Shown here: one piece after another, positions 34,128 through 40,719 of the stretch
Layout of the letters: the number at the start of each line of letters is the position of its first letter
Numbering within the stretch: the first letter of the stretch is position 1
NCBI GenBank assembly: GCA_017454105.1
Contig: JAFTDR010000239.1
Span: 1-40,719 of the forward strand
Length of the DNA stretch: 40,719 nt
DNA from: Desulfovibrionaceae bacterium
GTDB lineage: Bacteria; Desulfobacterota; Desulfovibrionia; Desulfovibrionales; Desulfovibrionaceae
Direction of reading: 5' to 3'
Notes under the pieces: generated by a model
What the model was told of the DNA's origin: nothing
Databases searched by the model: none
The model's input: the letters and a program-made list of their open reading frames with translations, nothing else
Position numbers and translations under genes: made by a program

Positions 34128-34643
34128 CTATCGGACATCCTGGATCGTTCCACGATCAATATGGACGTCTGAGCGGTACGCTGCAACAAAGTCTCTCACC
34201 TTTTTTTCCGTCTGCGCATCGAGGCTTTTGAAATCCTCAGCGTACACAGAAAGGCGCGTCCCACCCCTCACGGCAAAAAGGCCCTGCACGCGACACCAGA
34301 GGGGGTGCATGGCAGAACACAAATCGTCGAGGATCGTATTGGTCATTGTTTCCATAAACGAGTGGTGGTTGCGGTAGGCGTACATATAGAGTTTGAAACT
34401 CTTTGTCTCAACGCAGAGTTCGTCAGGAATGTATTCAACAAATATACGGCCGAAATCTGGCTGCCCAGTGACTGGGCAGAGAGAGGTAAACTCGGGAAAG
34501 TCGAGTGTTACGACATAGAAACGTTTTCTTGTGCAGCTCTTGAAGGTCTCAAGGAGGCCGGCTTCTGGGCCATTTTTTGGCTCAGGCAGGTGTCCCCCCT
34601 TAAGAAGTGTTAAGCTCTCAATCTGATCATTGCTGCGACTCAC
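34128..34643 (-). CDS. queF: NADPH-dependent 7-cyano-7-deazaguanine reductase
   Basis: Reduces preQ0 to preQ1 for queuosine in tRNA. The 171 residues form the short (unimodular) QueF. The catalytic cysteine is in EFTSLCPVTGQPDFG, and the substrate-binding ETKSFKLYMYAYRNHHSFME segment follows. A C-terminal RGGTRLSVYAED segment completes the T-fold. The start is taken as the GTG at 34643, because AGGAGG lies five bases before it; an ATG nine codons upstream has no ribosome binding site. tRNAs with GUN anticodons, the Q targets, are not in this window. Confidence 0.92.
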   Translation of the reverse strand: MSRSNDQIESLTLLKGGHLPEPKNGPEAGLLETFKSCTRKRFYVVTLDFPEFTSLCPVTGQPDFGRIFVEYIPDELCVETKSFKLYMYAYRNHHSFMETMTNTILDDLCSAMHPLWCRVQGLFAVRGGTRLSVYAEDFKSLDAQTEKKVRDFVAAYRSDVHIDRGTIQDVR

Positions 34644-34756
34644 AATTGCCTCCTGACCATACTTGGCCATGCTTGACAGGGCCTACGCATGCCCGTATCA
34701 AAAAAACATCGAAAACACAGAACGTGCTGTCTACGCACACATCCGGAGTGCCTCGC

Positions 34757-35545
34757 ATGGAACTTCTCCTAGACCTTGCCCCATGTTCCGAAGGAGCGAT
34801 CCTGCCCATTTTGCCAAAGACCGCTCCCAATCTCCCCAAAGCGTGCCATACCCGCAATGGCGCCCCCTATATGCCGCCAATCCCTGTCGGCACAACCCTT
34901 ATCGGGGATACGGCACAATTTCTGGTCGTTGGCCATATGGGCTATCCGATCCCTCAAGCCAATTCCTACCGTGAAGTCATAGCACCCCTTATCCAGGCTA
35001 TGAGCGCAAATCCTGGCACAGATACGGAAGTACGCTTCACCCTAAAAAAAGAGGGCATAAGCCTTGCCTGGATAACCCTTTCCGATTCCGGCGCAGAGGG
35101 TATGCGGGAGGACACAAGCGGTCCTGCCATTGACGACTATCTCCGAACGCAACTTCCTGTGGCCTACGCGCGGGGAACGCTTCTGCCAGATAGCCCTTGG
35201 GCTTTGCGCGCTTGCCTAAGCGACTACGCCTTACGCGATCGCTTTGACATCATCTGCACAAGCGGCGGCACAGGACTCACGAGCCGCGATCAGACACCAG
35301 AAACCACGGAAAAGCTTCTTGACCGCACGCTTCCAGGCTTTGTCATCGCCATGATGACAAACAGTCTCGCAAAAACGCCGCATGCCGTCCTCTCCCGCGC
35401 AACAGCTGGAATTATCGGCCAATCCCTTGTCATCAATCTCCCCGGCAGCCGCAAGGCCGTTTTGGAAAATCTTGAAGCGATAGCTCCGGCATTGAAACAT
35501 ACTCTGGCAAAACTGCACAATGATCCATCGGACTGTGGAGGATAG
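34757..35545 (+). CDS. MogA/MoaB-like molybdopterin adenylyltransferase with N-terminal extension
   Basis: Activates molybdopterin by adenylylation for insertion of molybdenum. The C-terminal 160 residues carry the family motifs: AWITLSDSGAEGMREDTSGP (about 108-127), ICTSGGTGLTSRDQTPE and LSRATAGIIGQSLVINLPGS. About 105 residues precede this domain, including a LVVGHMGYPIP segment; I do not recognise that part, but related bacteria seem to have longer MogA proteins. The ATG at 34757 has GGAG about nine bases upstream. It is divergent from queF and followed one base later by ubiA. It would supply cofactor to the TtrA-like enzyme 4 kb away. Confidence 0.85.
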   Translation: MELLLDLAPCSEGAILPILPKTAPNLPKACHTRNGAPYMPPIPVGTTLIGDTAQFLVVGHMGYPIPQANSYREVIAPLIQAMSANPGTDTEVRFTLKKEGISLAWITLSDSGAEGMREDTSGPAIDDYLRTQLPVAYARGTLLPDSPWALRACLSDYALRDRFDIICTSGGTGLTSRDQTPETTEKLLDRTLPGFVIAMMTNSLAKTPHAVLSRATAGIIGQSLVINLPGSRKAVLENLEAIAPALKHTLAKLHNDPSDCGG

Positions 35546-35546
35546 T

Positions 35547-36410
35547 ATGCGCAATTTTTTGGGATCATTCGGCATGATCTGCCGAATGATAAAGATCGAA
35601 CACTCAATCTTCGCTCTGCCTTACGCCTGGGCGGGCAGCATTCTCGCTGCCCGGGGATTTCCCTCTCTCTCAACCTTTATCCTGCTCACCCTCGCCATGG
35701 TGGCTATCCGATCCTTTGCCATGGCGAGCAACCGACTTATCGATCTGCCCTTTGACAAAGCCAATCCCAGAACGCGCTCCCGCGCTCTTGTCACAGGAGA
35801 AATCGCCCCGTACCAGACAGCAGCCTTCTGTTGCTGTATGGCCTTCCTGTTTATTTTCTTCTGCGCGTCGTTAAATGAGACCTGTTTTTACCTCTCATTT
35901 TTCGCTTTGGTCTTTGTCCTGATATACAGTTTCCTTAAGCGCTTCACCATTATCTGTCATTTCTGGCTTGGGGCAAGCCTGGGTCTCGCCCCAATCGCGG
36001 GCTGGCTCGCCGTCAATCCCTCATCGCTTCCCCTCTCCCCAGTGCTTCTTGGGCTCGCCGTGACCTTCTGGGTAGGCGCCTTTGATATCTACTACTCTTT
36101 TCAGGATATCAAATTTGACAGAGCATACGACCTCTACTCGGTCCCAGCAATACTTGGTGAGGACACGGGCCTGGCCATTGCGGGCTTTTCTCATTGCATG
36201 ACAGGCCTTTTCCTAATACTCACGGGCATTGCGGCCAATCTCTCCTTCTGGTGGTATGTCATCTGCTGTATTATTTTTACACTCCTCATTCTAGAGCATA
36301 GGCTTATGCTTCCAAAAGACCTCCGCCTTGTCAACACAGCTTTCTTTACCATAAATGGCATCATCTCGCCTGTAATGCTGCTCGGTGTCATGGCGGGTAT
36401 TTTCTTCTGA
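35547..36410 (+). CDS. UbiA-family prenyltransferase (menaquinone pathway, MqnP/UbiA-like)
   Basis: Integral membrane enzyme of 287 residues that joins a polyprenyl chain to an aromatic acid. Two aspartate-rich motifs bind the prenyl diphosphate through magnesium: NRLIDLPFDKANPRTRSRA (about residues 63-81) and DIYYSFQDIKFDRAYDL (about 180-196). About eight TM segments are seen. In an anaerobe without ubiquinone it probably acts in menaquinone synthesis, perhaps the futalosine route. The ATG at 35547 has GGAGG five bases upstream, made of the last codons of the preceding gene. It is followed by darP after one base. Confidence 0.88.
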   Translation: MRNFLGSFGMICRMIKIEHSIFALPYAWAGSILAARGFPSLSTFILLTLAMVAIRSFAMASNRLIDLPFDKANPRTRSRALVTGEIAPYQTAAFCCCMAFLFIFFCASLNETCFYLSFFALVFVLIYSFLKRFTIICHFWLGASLGLAPIAGWLAVNPSSLPLSPVLLGLAVTFWVGAFDIYYSFQDIKFDRAYDLYSVPAILGEDTGLAIAGFSHCMTGLFLILTGIAANLSFWWYVICCIIFTLLILEHRLMLPKDLRLVNTAFFTINGIISPVMLLGVMAGIFF

Positions 36411-36411
36411 T

Positions 36412-36705
36412 ATGGTGCGACACACAGAAAAGCGGGCAAGGGAAGAGGACAAGCCAAGCCGCTCAGCCAAAAAAAGGGAGGCTAAGGCCCTGCAAACTCT
36501 TGGTGAAGAACTCACCCATTGTACAGCGGACATATTGGCTAGCCTCCCCCTTCCCCCAGAGCTTACAAATGCCATAGCTGACTACGCAAATCTCTCAACA
36601 CACGAGGCAAAACGCAGACAGCGCCAGTACATAGGGCGGCTTATGCGCGAGGCCGACCCAGAACTCATTGAAAAAATACAGCGCGCTGTGCAAAAAAGCT
36701 CTTGA
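36412..36705 (+). CDS. Shortened DarP (YjgA, DUF615) ribosome-biogenesis protein
   Basis: The 97-residue product matches the first half of DarP, which helps assemble the large ribosomal subunit. RSAKKREAKALQTLGEEL, LPLPPELTNAIADY and EAKRRQRQYIGRLMREAD are typical. E. coli DarP has 183 residues; here the C-terminal half is missing, and the stop at 36703-36705 runs directly into the -35 box of the next tRNA. It may be a compact form or a truncated gene. The start has a poor ribosome binding site; coupling to ubiA (one base gap) would explain this. Confidence 0.8.
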   Translation: MVRHTEKRAREEDKPSRSAKKREAKALQTLGEELTHCTADILASLPLPPELTNAIADYANLSTHEAKRRQRQYIGRLMREADPELIEKIQRAVQKSS

Positions 36706-36729
36706 CAAAATATCGGATTCTGCTACTTT
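36702..36729 (+). promoter_or_regulatory. Promoter of tRNA-Thr
   Basis: TTGACA (36702-36707) and TACTTT (36724-36729) are 16 bases apart, 22 bases before the mature tRNA. The -35 box overlaps the stop codon of the darP-like gene. Confidence 0.7.
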
Positions 36730-36750
36730 CTCTTTGTTGCTTCGATATGT

Positions 36751-36826
36751 GCCCATGTAGCTCAGTCGGTAGAGTGCATCCTTGGTAAGGATGAGGTCAT
36801 CAGTTCAATCCTGATCATGGGCTCCA
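36751..36826 (+). tRNA. tRNA-Thr (anticodon GGT)
   Basis: 76 bases with a full cloverleaf: acceptor GCCCATG/CATGGGC, D-arm with AGTCGGTAGA, anticodon stem CATCC/GGATG around TTGGTAA (anticodon GGT at positions 34-36), T-arm with TTCAATC, discriminator T and encoded CCA. It reads ACC and ACU codons. Confidence 0.95.
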
Positions 36827-36854
36827 TACAAAAAATACTGCAGTTTCCTTTACG

Positions 36855-36896
36855 AAAAAAGCCTCGATGACTTAAAAGAGCCATCAAGGCTTTTTT
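36855..36896 (+). terminator. Terminator after tRNA-Thr
   Basis: AAAAAAGCCTCGATG and CATCAAGGCTTTTTT pair with one mismatch around a 12-base loop and end in a T-run; it could work on both strands. Confidence 0.8.
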
Positions 36897-36954
36897 ATTT
36901 TGCGCGCTTTTTCGAGATACGTACCTGCCCTCAAATCAGCCGAAAGGAAAGCAC

Positions 36955-38583
36955 ATGCCAAGACGTTTCGGAACCATGGGGCCATTTCTTGAGCCCAACA
37001 CCATTTTTGGCAGAGTCCAGGCAAATGAAGGCTTTATCGAAACCCTCTTAACCCTCGATCCCTTTGACGAATACGTTTTTTTTCTCGACAGACCAAAATC
37101 GTCGCCCAACCTCTTTGCCGATCATTCCTGGCCCGCAATTACGCGCGGGGCCATCCGCATAGAACCAACCCAAGCGATCCCAACTGAAATCGCGGACAAA
37201 GACTACTACTGCTTTCATTTTCCCGATCCCTTAACCGATCAGACACGCCTCGCTGTGATGCGCAACAGGCTCTCCCAGGAAATTTTTCCCATAACAAGTG
37301 TTCCGCACACATTGAGCTATACGTGTTTTTCGCACGAATTCCTTTTTGAAATCTGGCCGGGTGTGAGCCCCCGCGATGTTATCTGCGCAACCTCGAAGGC
37401 CGCAATTGACGTGATTTCAGCCTACTTTGCCGCGCTGCGCAAGCGCTACGCCCTGCCAAAAACCTGGGGACAACCGGGGCTTAAGCGCATCCCTCTGGGA
37501 GTTGACACAAAACGATTTCACATCCCAACACCACAAGAAAAAGAGGATGCCCGCAAGCACTTCGCGCTTACCCCTGACGAACTCGTCTGTCTGGCTCACG
37601 GCAGAATATCCGTTGATGACAAAATGGATCTTCTCCCCCTCCTCTACGCGATTGCGCGCGCGCAAAAGGACTCGGAGCAAAGAATACACCTCATAGTCTC
37701 AGGCAAAATCAGGGAGAATGACAACTATCCCAAGGTGCTTGAAAAAAGCGCGCAGTCTCTCAAAATCCCCTTAAGCCTCAAAGTGACACCCTCAAATGAG
37801 GAACTGTCCCTGCTCTACAAAGCGGCGGATGTCTTTGTCAGTCCCTCGGACAATCTTCAGGAAACCTTCGGTCTCACAGTCCTTGAGGCGGGCGCCTCAG
37901 GACTTCCTGTCATTGCCTCAGACTGGGACGGCTACCGCGATCTTCTTGTATCTGGAGAGACGGGCTATCTCATTCCCACAATGGGGCCAGATAAAACGCC
38001 GTATTTGAATGCGCTCGTCCCAATCATTCCTGATAATATTCATCAGCTTCTGCGCGCACAGCAGACAGCACTCGATGTCCCGGCACTTGCCGCAGCTCTC
38101 ACAAGGCTAAGCAATGAAAACCTCCGACGCGCGATGGGAGAAAAAGCCCGCGACCATGTGATGCGGCATTTTAGCTGGGAGCAAAGTATCAGCCGGTGGC
38201 TTGCGCTTTTAAACGAACTGTGGAGCATTCCAATAGACGCGAAAAAACACGCGGAGCTTAAAGCGGCGGAACATCCGGCGTATCTGGATTATGCCGAAAT
38301 CTTCAGAACCTATCCCTCACAGACCTTCTCCCGTGATCTTCTCATAGTCCAAAGCAGACGGGGCAAGAACGTACTGCTGCAAAAAGAGCCGGCCGTTCTA
38401 TGGCCGAATCTTGATATCTGCCTCAAAAGCCTGGATATACGCAAATTCCTGACTCTTGCCCGCCGCCCAATCTGTGCGGGCGCACTCATCGAAAGACTTG
38501 GCTGCAGCAAGGAGACAGGGCAATTTGCCGTCCTCTGGGCACTCAAACACGATCTTCTCGAAATATGTGCGGAAAAAAAGTGA
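36955..38583 (+). CDS. Glycosyltransferase family 4 protein with C-terminal extension
   Basis: Retaining GT-B glycosyltransferase of 542 residues, without signal or TM segments. The acceptor-binding half runs to about 180. The donor half contains RIPLGVDTKRFH, AHGRISVDDKMDLLPLLYAI, VFVSPSDNLQETFGLTVLEA (with the E-x7-E motif) and GLPVIASDWDGYRD. After about residue 410 a further 130 residues follow, ending in a small helical domain (GALIERLGCSKETGQFAVLW) that looks like a winged helix. The sugar and acceptor are unknown; glycan or flagellin modification would fit the position. AAAGGA precedes the start. It stands alone between two tRNA loci. Confidence 0.82.
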   Translation: MPRRFGTMGPFLEPNTIFGRVQANEGFIETLLTLDPFDEYVFFLDRPKSSPNLFADHSWPAITRGAIRIEPTQAIPTEIADKDYYCFHFPDPLTDQTRLAVMRNRLSQEIFPITSVPHTLSYTCFSHEFLFEIWPGVSPRDVICATSKAAIDVISAYFAALRKRYALPKTWGQPGLKRIPLGVDTKRFHIPTPQEKEDARKHFALTPDELVCLAHGRISVDDKMDLLPLLYAIARAQKDSEQRIHLIVSGKIRENDNYPKVLEKSAQSLKIPLSLKVTPSNEELSLLYKAADVFVSPSDNLQETFGLTVLEAGASGLPVIASDWDGYRDLLVSGETGYLIPTMGPDKTPYLNALVPIIPDNIHQLLRAQQTALDVPALAAALTRLSNENLRRAMGEKARDHVMRHFSWEQSISRWLALLNELWSIPIDAKKHAELKAAEHPAYLDYAEIFRTYPSQTFSRDLLIVQSRRGKNVLLQKEPAVLWPNLDICLKSLDIRKFLTLARRPICAGALIERLGCSKETGQFAVLWALKHDLLEICAEKK

Positions 38584-38591
38584 AAAAACAC

Positions 38592-38620
38592 TTGCCAAGC
38601 GGGAGTGAAACGTTTATATA
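38592..38620 (+). promoter_or_regulatory. Promoter of the tRNA-Phe pair
   Basis: TTGCCA (38592-38597) and TATATA (38615-38620) are 17 bases apart and 10 bases before the first tRNA. Confidence 0.7.
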
Positions 38621-38629
38621 TCTCTTGTT

Positions 38630-38705
38630 GCCGAGATAGCTCAGTTGGTAGAGCGGGGGCCTGAAAAGCCCTGTGTGAGCAGTTCAATCCTGTTTCTCGG
38701 CACCA
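38630..38705 (+). tRNA. tRNA-Phe (anticodon GAA), copy 1
   Basis: 76 bases with acceptor GCCGAGA/TCTCGGC, D-arm, anticodon stem GGGGC/GCCCT around CTGAAAA (anticodon GAA), T-arm AGCAG/CTGTT around TTCAATC, discriminator A and encoded CCA. It is identical to the copy 88 bases downstream. Confidence 0.95.
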
Positions 38706-38717
38706 GAATGCAATAAA

Positions 38718-38793
38718 GCCGAGATAGCTCAGTTGGTAGAGCGGGGGCCTGAAAAGCCCTGTGTGAGCAGTTCAATCCTGTTTCTCGGCACCA
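38718..38793 (+). tRNA. tRNA-Phe (anticodon GAA), copy 2
   Basis: Exact second copy of the tRNA at 38630-38705, separated from it by 12 bases. It has no promoter of its own and is cotranscribed with the first copy. The two with their spacer form an 88-bp period, which suggests a recent duplication. Confidence 0.95.
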
Positions 38794-38798
38794 TTTTC

Positions 38799-38838
38799 AA
38801 AGCCTTTCAGGTCTATGCAGCCTGAAAGGCTTTATTTT
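38799..38838 (+). terminator. Terminator of the tRNA-Phe operon
   Basis: AAAGCCTTTCAGG (38799-38811) and CCTGAAAGGCTTT (38821-38833) are perfect 13-bp complements, followed by ATTTT. Confidence 0.88.
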
Positions 38839-38970
38839 CTCTCTACGCGCTCTTAAAAAAAATTGCCCATCTCCGCACGCTCTGGAAGCCTACCGATGAT
38901 TGCGTGAACTTTGCCAGATCATTGCGCATTCAAAAAAAAAGGGCGTCATTCAAGAGAAGAATACCACCTG

Positions 38971-39699
38971 TCAGCGTATCTGAGATGTGATCGTCTGCGA
39001 ATTTTGGATTTGCTCTCTCTGCCCGGCAAGAATTGTCATGTAGATAGCATAGGCAATGGTGTTTTGATAGTTCCTCGACTGGGCGAGCGTATCCTCATCA
39101 GGATTAATTATCACAGCCGACTCAAGCAAAAGCGCCGGAGCGTCCGCATTTTTAAGTACAACGAGGTCGTCAAACTGATAAATGCCCAGGCGGGCATCGA
39201 GAAGAGGACGGTTCTCGCCCTTAATGGCTTCCCCATGATGGGTACTTGGCTTAAGTCCGCTTGAGACGAGCGTTTCTCCCAAAACTTTCGCATAGGAGAG
39301 AGACTGCTTGTAGTATTTATTTTTGCCAGAGACAAAAATCGAAAAGCCGCGCACCCTGCTTGAGCAGGGCTTACCCTTGACTGTCTTTATATATTTTTTC
39401 TGTGCGGAATCATGATGAAGAGAAATAAAGAGTTTTTTGCCCTTTGCTTTCTCCGCCCTGGCAACAAGGGAAATGTCTTCACCTGGATTCCGCGTGACAT
39501 CAACAAAGACATTTCTCGTATACAGGTAGGTGTACACAACCTTCAGCAGGGCCTCGTTATACAAATATTCGTACTTTCCAGAACAGCTGAGAGCCCCAGG
39601 CTTATCAGATGAATGGCCAGGATCAAGAATATAGTCATGCGCATTCGCTTGCCCAAGCAGAAAAAAAAGAAAAAACATGCCGAATAGGACGTAACGCAT
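38971..39699 (-). CDS. Exported N-acetylmuramoyl-L-alanine amidase (Amidase_3)
   Basis: Zinc amidase that cuts between N-acetylmuramic acid and L-alanine of peptidoglycan in the periplasm. The 242 residues start with a signal sequence (VLFGMFFLFFLLGQANA, about 4-20). Zinc ligands and catalytic residues can be placed: His in LDPGHSS, Glu in YEYLYNEALL, His in FISLHHDS and Glu in LLLESAVIINPDE. There is no AMIN or SPOR domain. The ATG at 39699 has AGAGGT upstream. The inverted-repeat element at 39717-39809 ends 17 bases before the start, so it must contain or displace the promoter. Confidence 0.88.
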   Translation of the reverse strand: MRYVLFGMFFLFFLLGQANAHDYILDPGHSSDKPGALSCSGKYEYLYNEALLKVVYTYLYTRNVFVDVTRNPGEDISLVARAEKAKGKKLFISLHHDSAQKKYIKTVKGKPCSSRVRGFSIFVSGKNKYYKQSLSYAKVLGETLVSSGLKPSTHHGEAIKGENRPLLDARLGIYQFDDLVVLKNADAPALLLESAVIINPDEDTLAQSRNYQNTIAYAIYMTILAGQREQIQNSQTITSQIR

Positions 39700-39716
39700 T
39701 GTCCACCTCTCCCGCA

Positions 39717-39809
39717 TATACTCGGCCGCCTCATAGTTATCCCACGCAAATCAAAGGTAAACGATCTCAGGAAATCACCACGTGAAGAATCATTGTGACG
39801 CCGGGTATA
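39717..39809. mobile_element. MITE-like inverted-repeat element, copy 6 (93 bp)
   Basis: Left end TATACTCGGCCGCCTCATAG; right end GAAGAATCATTGTG then CCGGGTATA. It lies directly upstream of the amidase ribosome binding site, as copy 1 does for ftsY. Confidence 0.75.
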
Positions 39810-40453
39810 ACACCGTTCACTGGGTAACACCAAAAACATTCCGGCCGTACGGTCTCCCTGTATCGCCCACGCTCTTGAGGAAAAGCCCCGTTGAAAAAAA
39901 GCGCGAGCCTGCATCGACTGACAACTCCTCGCTTTGTCATCCCTCCGTCTGAGTCTCTTCACGCATTCTTCAATAGCCACGTCTTTTTTGCCAGGGCCTG
40001 TAGCTATGCCCAGCGCACGCGGAAAAAATTGCACGTGTACGAATTACAATACTATCGTTCAACACTGGACCTGAACTTTTCGTGCTGCGGATTGTCATCT
40101 GCCACAGTAGTCAGTGAAGGCAAAAAGGAAGCAGGAATACTTTGTGCAACTAAAAAGCCTTGTTCTTTGGGGTCCCGAGATTGACAGATATACTGGTAAT
40201 CCGTACACGCGGAAAAAATTGCACGCTCAATCGTCTGACGCATACTTTTCTGCGCGCATCTCAACAAAAAGTCGCTCATAGAAAGCACCCTGTCACAGAA
40301 TGGGAAAAAAACCGCAATAGTCCCTCGTTGCGCGGGGACTGCTTCTTGTGCGAAGTAGCCTATGCGGCAGCAGGAGAAAAAGTTGCCACCGTTGCGCTTT
40401 GTTCGTACATCGCAGGCCACGTATCGCGCAGAGAGCATTGGAACATATACGTT
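39810..40453. other. Stretch without a supported gene, with a 20-bp exact repeat
   Basis: Between the repeat element and the flagellin terminator no gene can be supported. A minus-strand frame of 75 codons (ATG at 40276 down to 40052, start MSDFLLRCAQ) is open but unrecognised. The exact 20-mer CACGCGGAAAAAATTGCACG occurs at 40016-40035 and 40206-40225. This is probably an eroded region. Confidence 0.5.
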
Positions 40454-40485
40454 GAAAGCCCCGGAGGATTCCCCCCGGGGCTTTC
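40454..40485 (-). terminator. Terminator of the flagellin gene
   Basis: GAAAGCCCCGG and CCGGGGCTTTC are perfect 11-bp complements around a 10-base loop, 24 bases after the flagellin stop on the minus strand. The T-run is short (three), but the stem is strong. Confidence 0.75.
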
Positions 40486-40508
40486 TATTGCGGTCACATC
40501 GCAAAACA

Positions 40509-40719
40509 CTAACCGATAAGTTGCATGGCCATCTGGGGCATGCTGTTCGCTTGCGAAAGCATGGCCACCGCTGACTGCGTCAGAATCTGGTTGCGCACGA
40601 AGTTCGTCATTTCCGTCGCCACATCAACGTCAGAAATCCGTGACTCCGATGCCTGCAAGTTCTCGGCCTGTGTCGTGAGGTTCGAAATGGTATTTTCCAG
40701 ACGATTCTGCAAAGCACCT
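40509..40719 (-). CDS. Flagellin, C-terminal part (cut by the window edge)
   Basis: The last 69 residues of flagellin, the filament subunit exported by the flagellar type III system. GALQNRLENTISNLTTQAEN, SRISDVDVATEMTNFVRNQI and AMLSQANSMPQMAMQLIG form the conserved D0/D1 C-terminal helix, very similar to that of Desulfovibrio. The stop is TAG at 40509-40511. The rest of the gene continues beyond 40719. It shows that the organism is, or was, motile. Confidence 0.93.
   Translation of the reverse strand, partial: GALQNRLENTISNLTTQAENLQASESRISDVDVATEMTNFVRNQILTQSAVAMLSQANSMPQMAMQLIG

Noticed and set aside
38630..38793. Direct repeats that might start a CRISPR array
   Set aside because: They are two complete tRNA-Phe genes with only one spacer of 12 bases; no CRISPR array or cas gene is seen in the window.
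40160..40519. Plus-strand open frame of 119 codons near the flagellin end
   Set aside because: Crosses the flagellin terminator and the flagellin 3' end; no motif.

Overview
The window looks like a chromosome segment of a Desulfovibrionales bacterium (Desulfovibrio-like deltaproteobacterium / Desulfobacterota). The evidence is the RpoA N-terminal region, the C-terminal end of a polar-flagellum-type flagellin at the right edge, an S10-spc-alpha ribosomal superoperon without infA or adk, and a periplasmic molybdopterin oxidoreductase paired with an iron-sulfur subunit. Intact genes lie next to long eroded stretches with broken gene copies, palindromes and dispersed small repeats. This fits a lineage undergoing genome decay, such as a host-associated or symbiotic one; that lifestyle is inference.

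Layout. 1-110: 3' end of an unrecognised + strand gene. 111-892: no supported gene. 893-2113 (-): alaA-type aminotransferase behind a terminator-like hairpin. 2397-16947 (-): the complete run rpsJ-rplCDWB-rpsS-rplV-rpsC-rplP-rpmC-rpsQ-rplNXE-rpsN-rpsH-rplFR-rpsE-rpmD-rplO-secY-map-rpmJ-rpsMKD-rpoA-rplQ, tightly packed and often overlapping by 1-14 bases. 16948-17621: a long leader with two good promoters, a terminator-like hairpin that competes with a structure covering the rpsJ ribosome binding site, and several stable hairpins. 17622-21770 (-): ftsY, encoding a 1382-residue SRP receptor whose acidic, repeat-rich N-terminal part is about 1080 residues long.

21771-27563 is the eroded part. 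It holds five of the six clear copies of an 84-114 bp inverted-repeat (MITE-like) element, an intact two-TM sensor-like protein, decayed remnants of a tandem duplication of that gene and of its ccdA neighbour, an intact thioredoxin-ccdA pair, a small gene apparently interrupted by the element, two other dispersed repeats and a short AT-rich island. 27564-32249 (-): an operon of a transglutaminase-like exported protein, a TtrB-like ferredoxin subunit and a TtrA-like Tat-exported molybdoenzyme, behind a leader rich in palindromes.

32690-34643 (-): murJ and queF. Divergent from these, 34757-36705 (+): mogA-like, ubiA-like and a shortened darP gene, then tRNA-Thr(GGT), a family-4 glycosyltransferase and two identical tRNA-Phe(GAA) genes. 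38971-39699 (-): exported N-acetylmuramoyl-L-alanine amidase with the sixth repeat element just before its ribosome binding site. 40509-40719 (-): the C-terminal part of flagellin, cut by the window edge.

Functional links: the mogA product would make the molybdenum cofactor used by the TtrA-like enzyme; CcdA would pass electrons to the exported CLPC thioredoxin; SecY and FtsY serve co-translational membrane insertion beside the ribosomal genes; MurJ and the amidase act on peptidoglycan.
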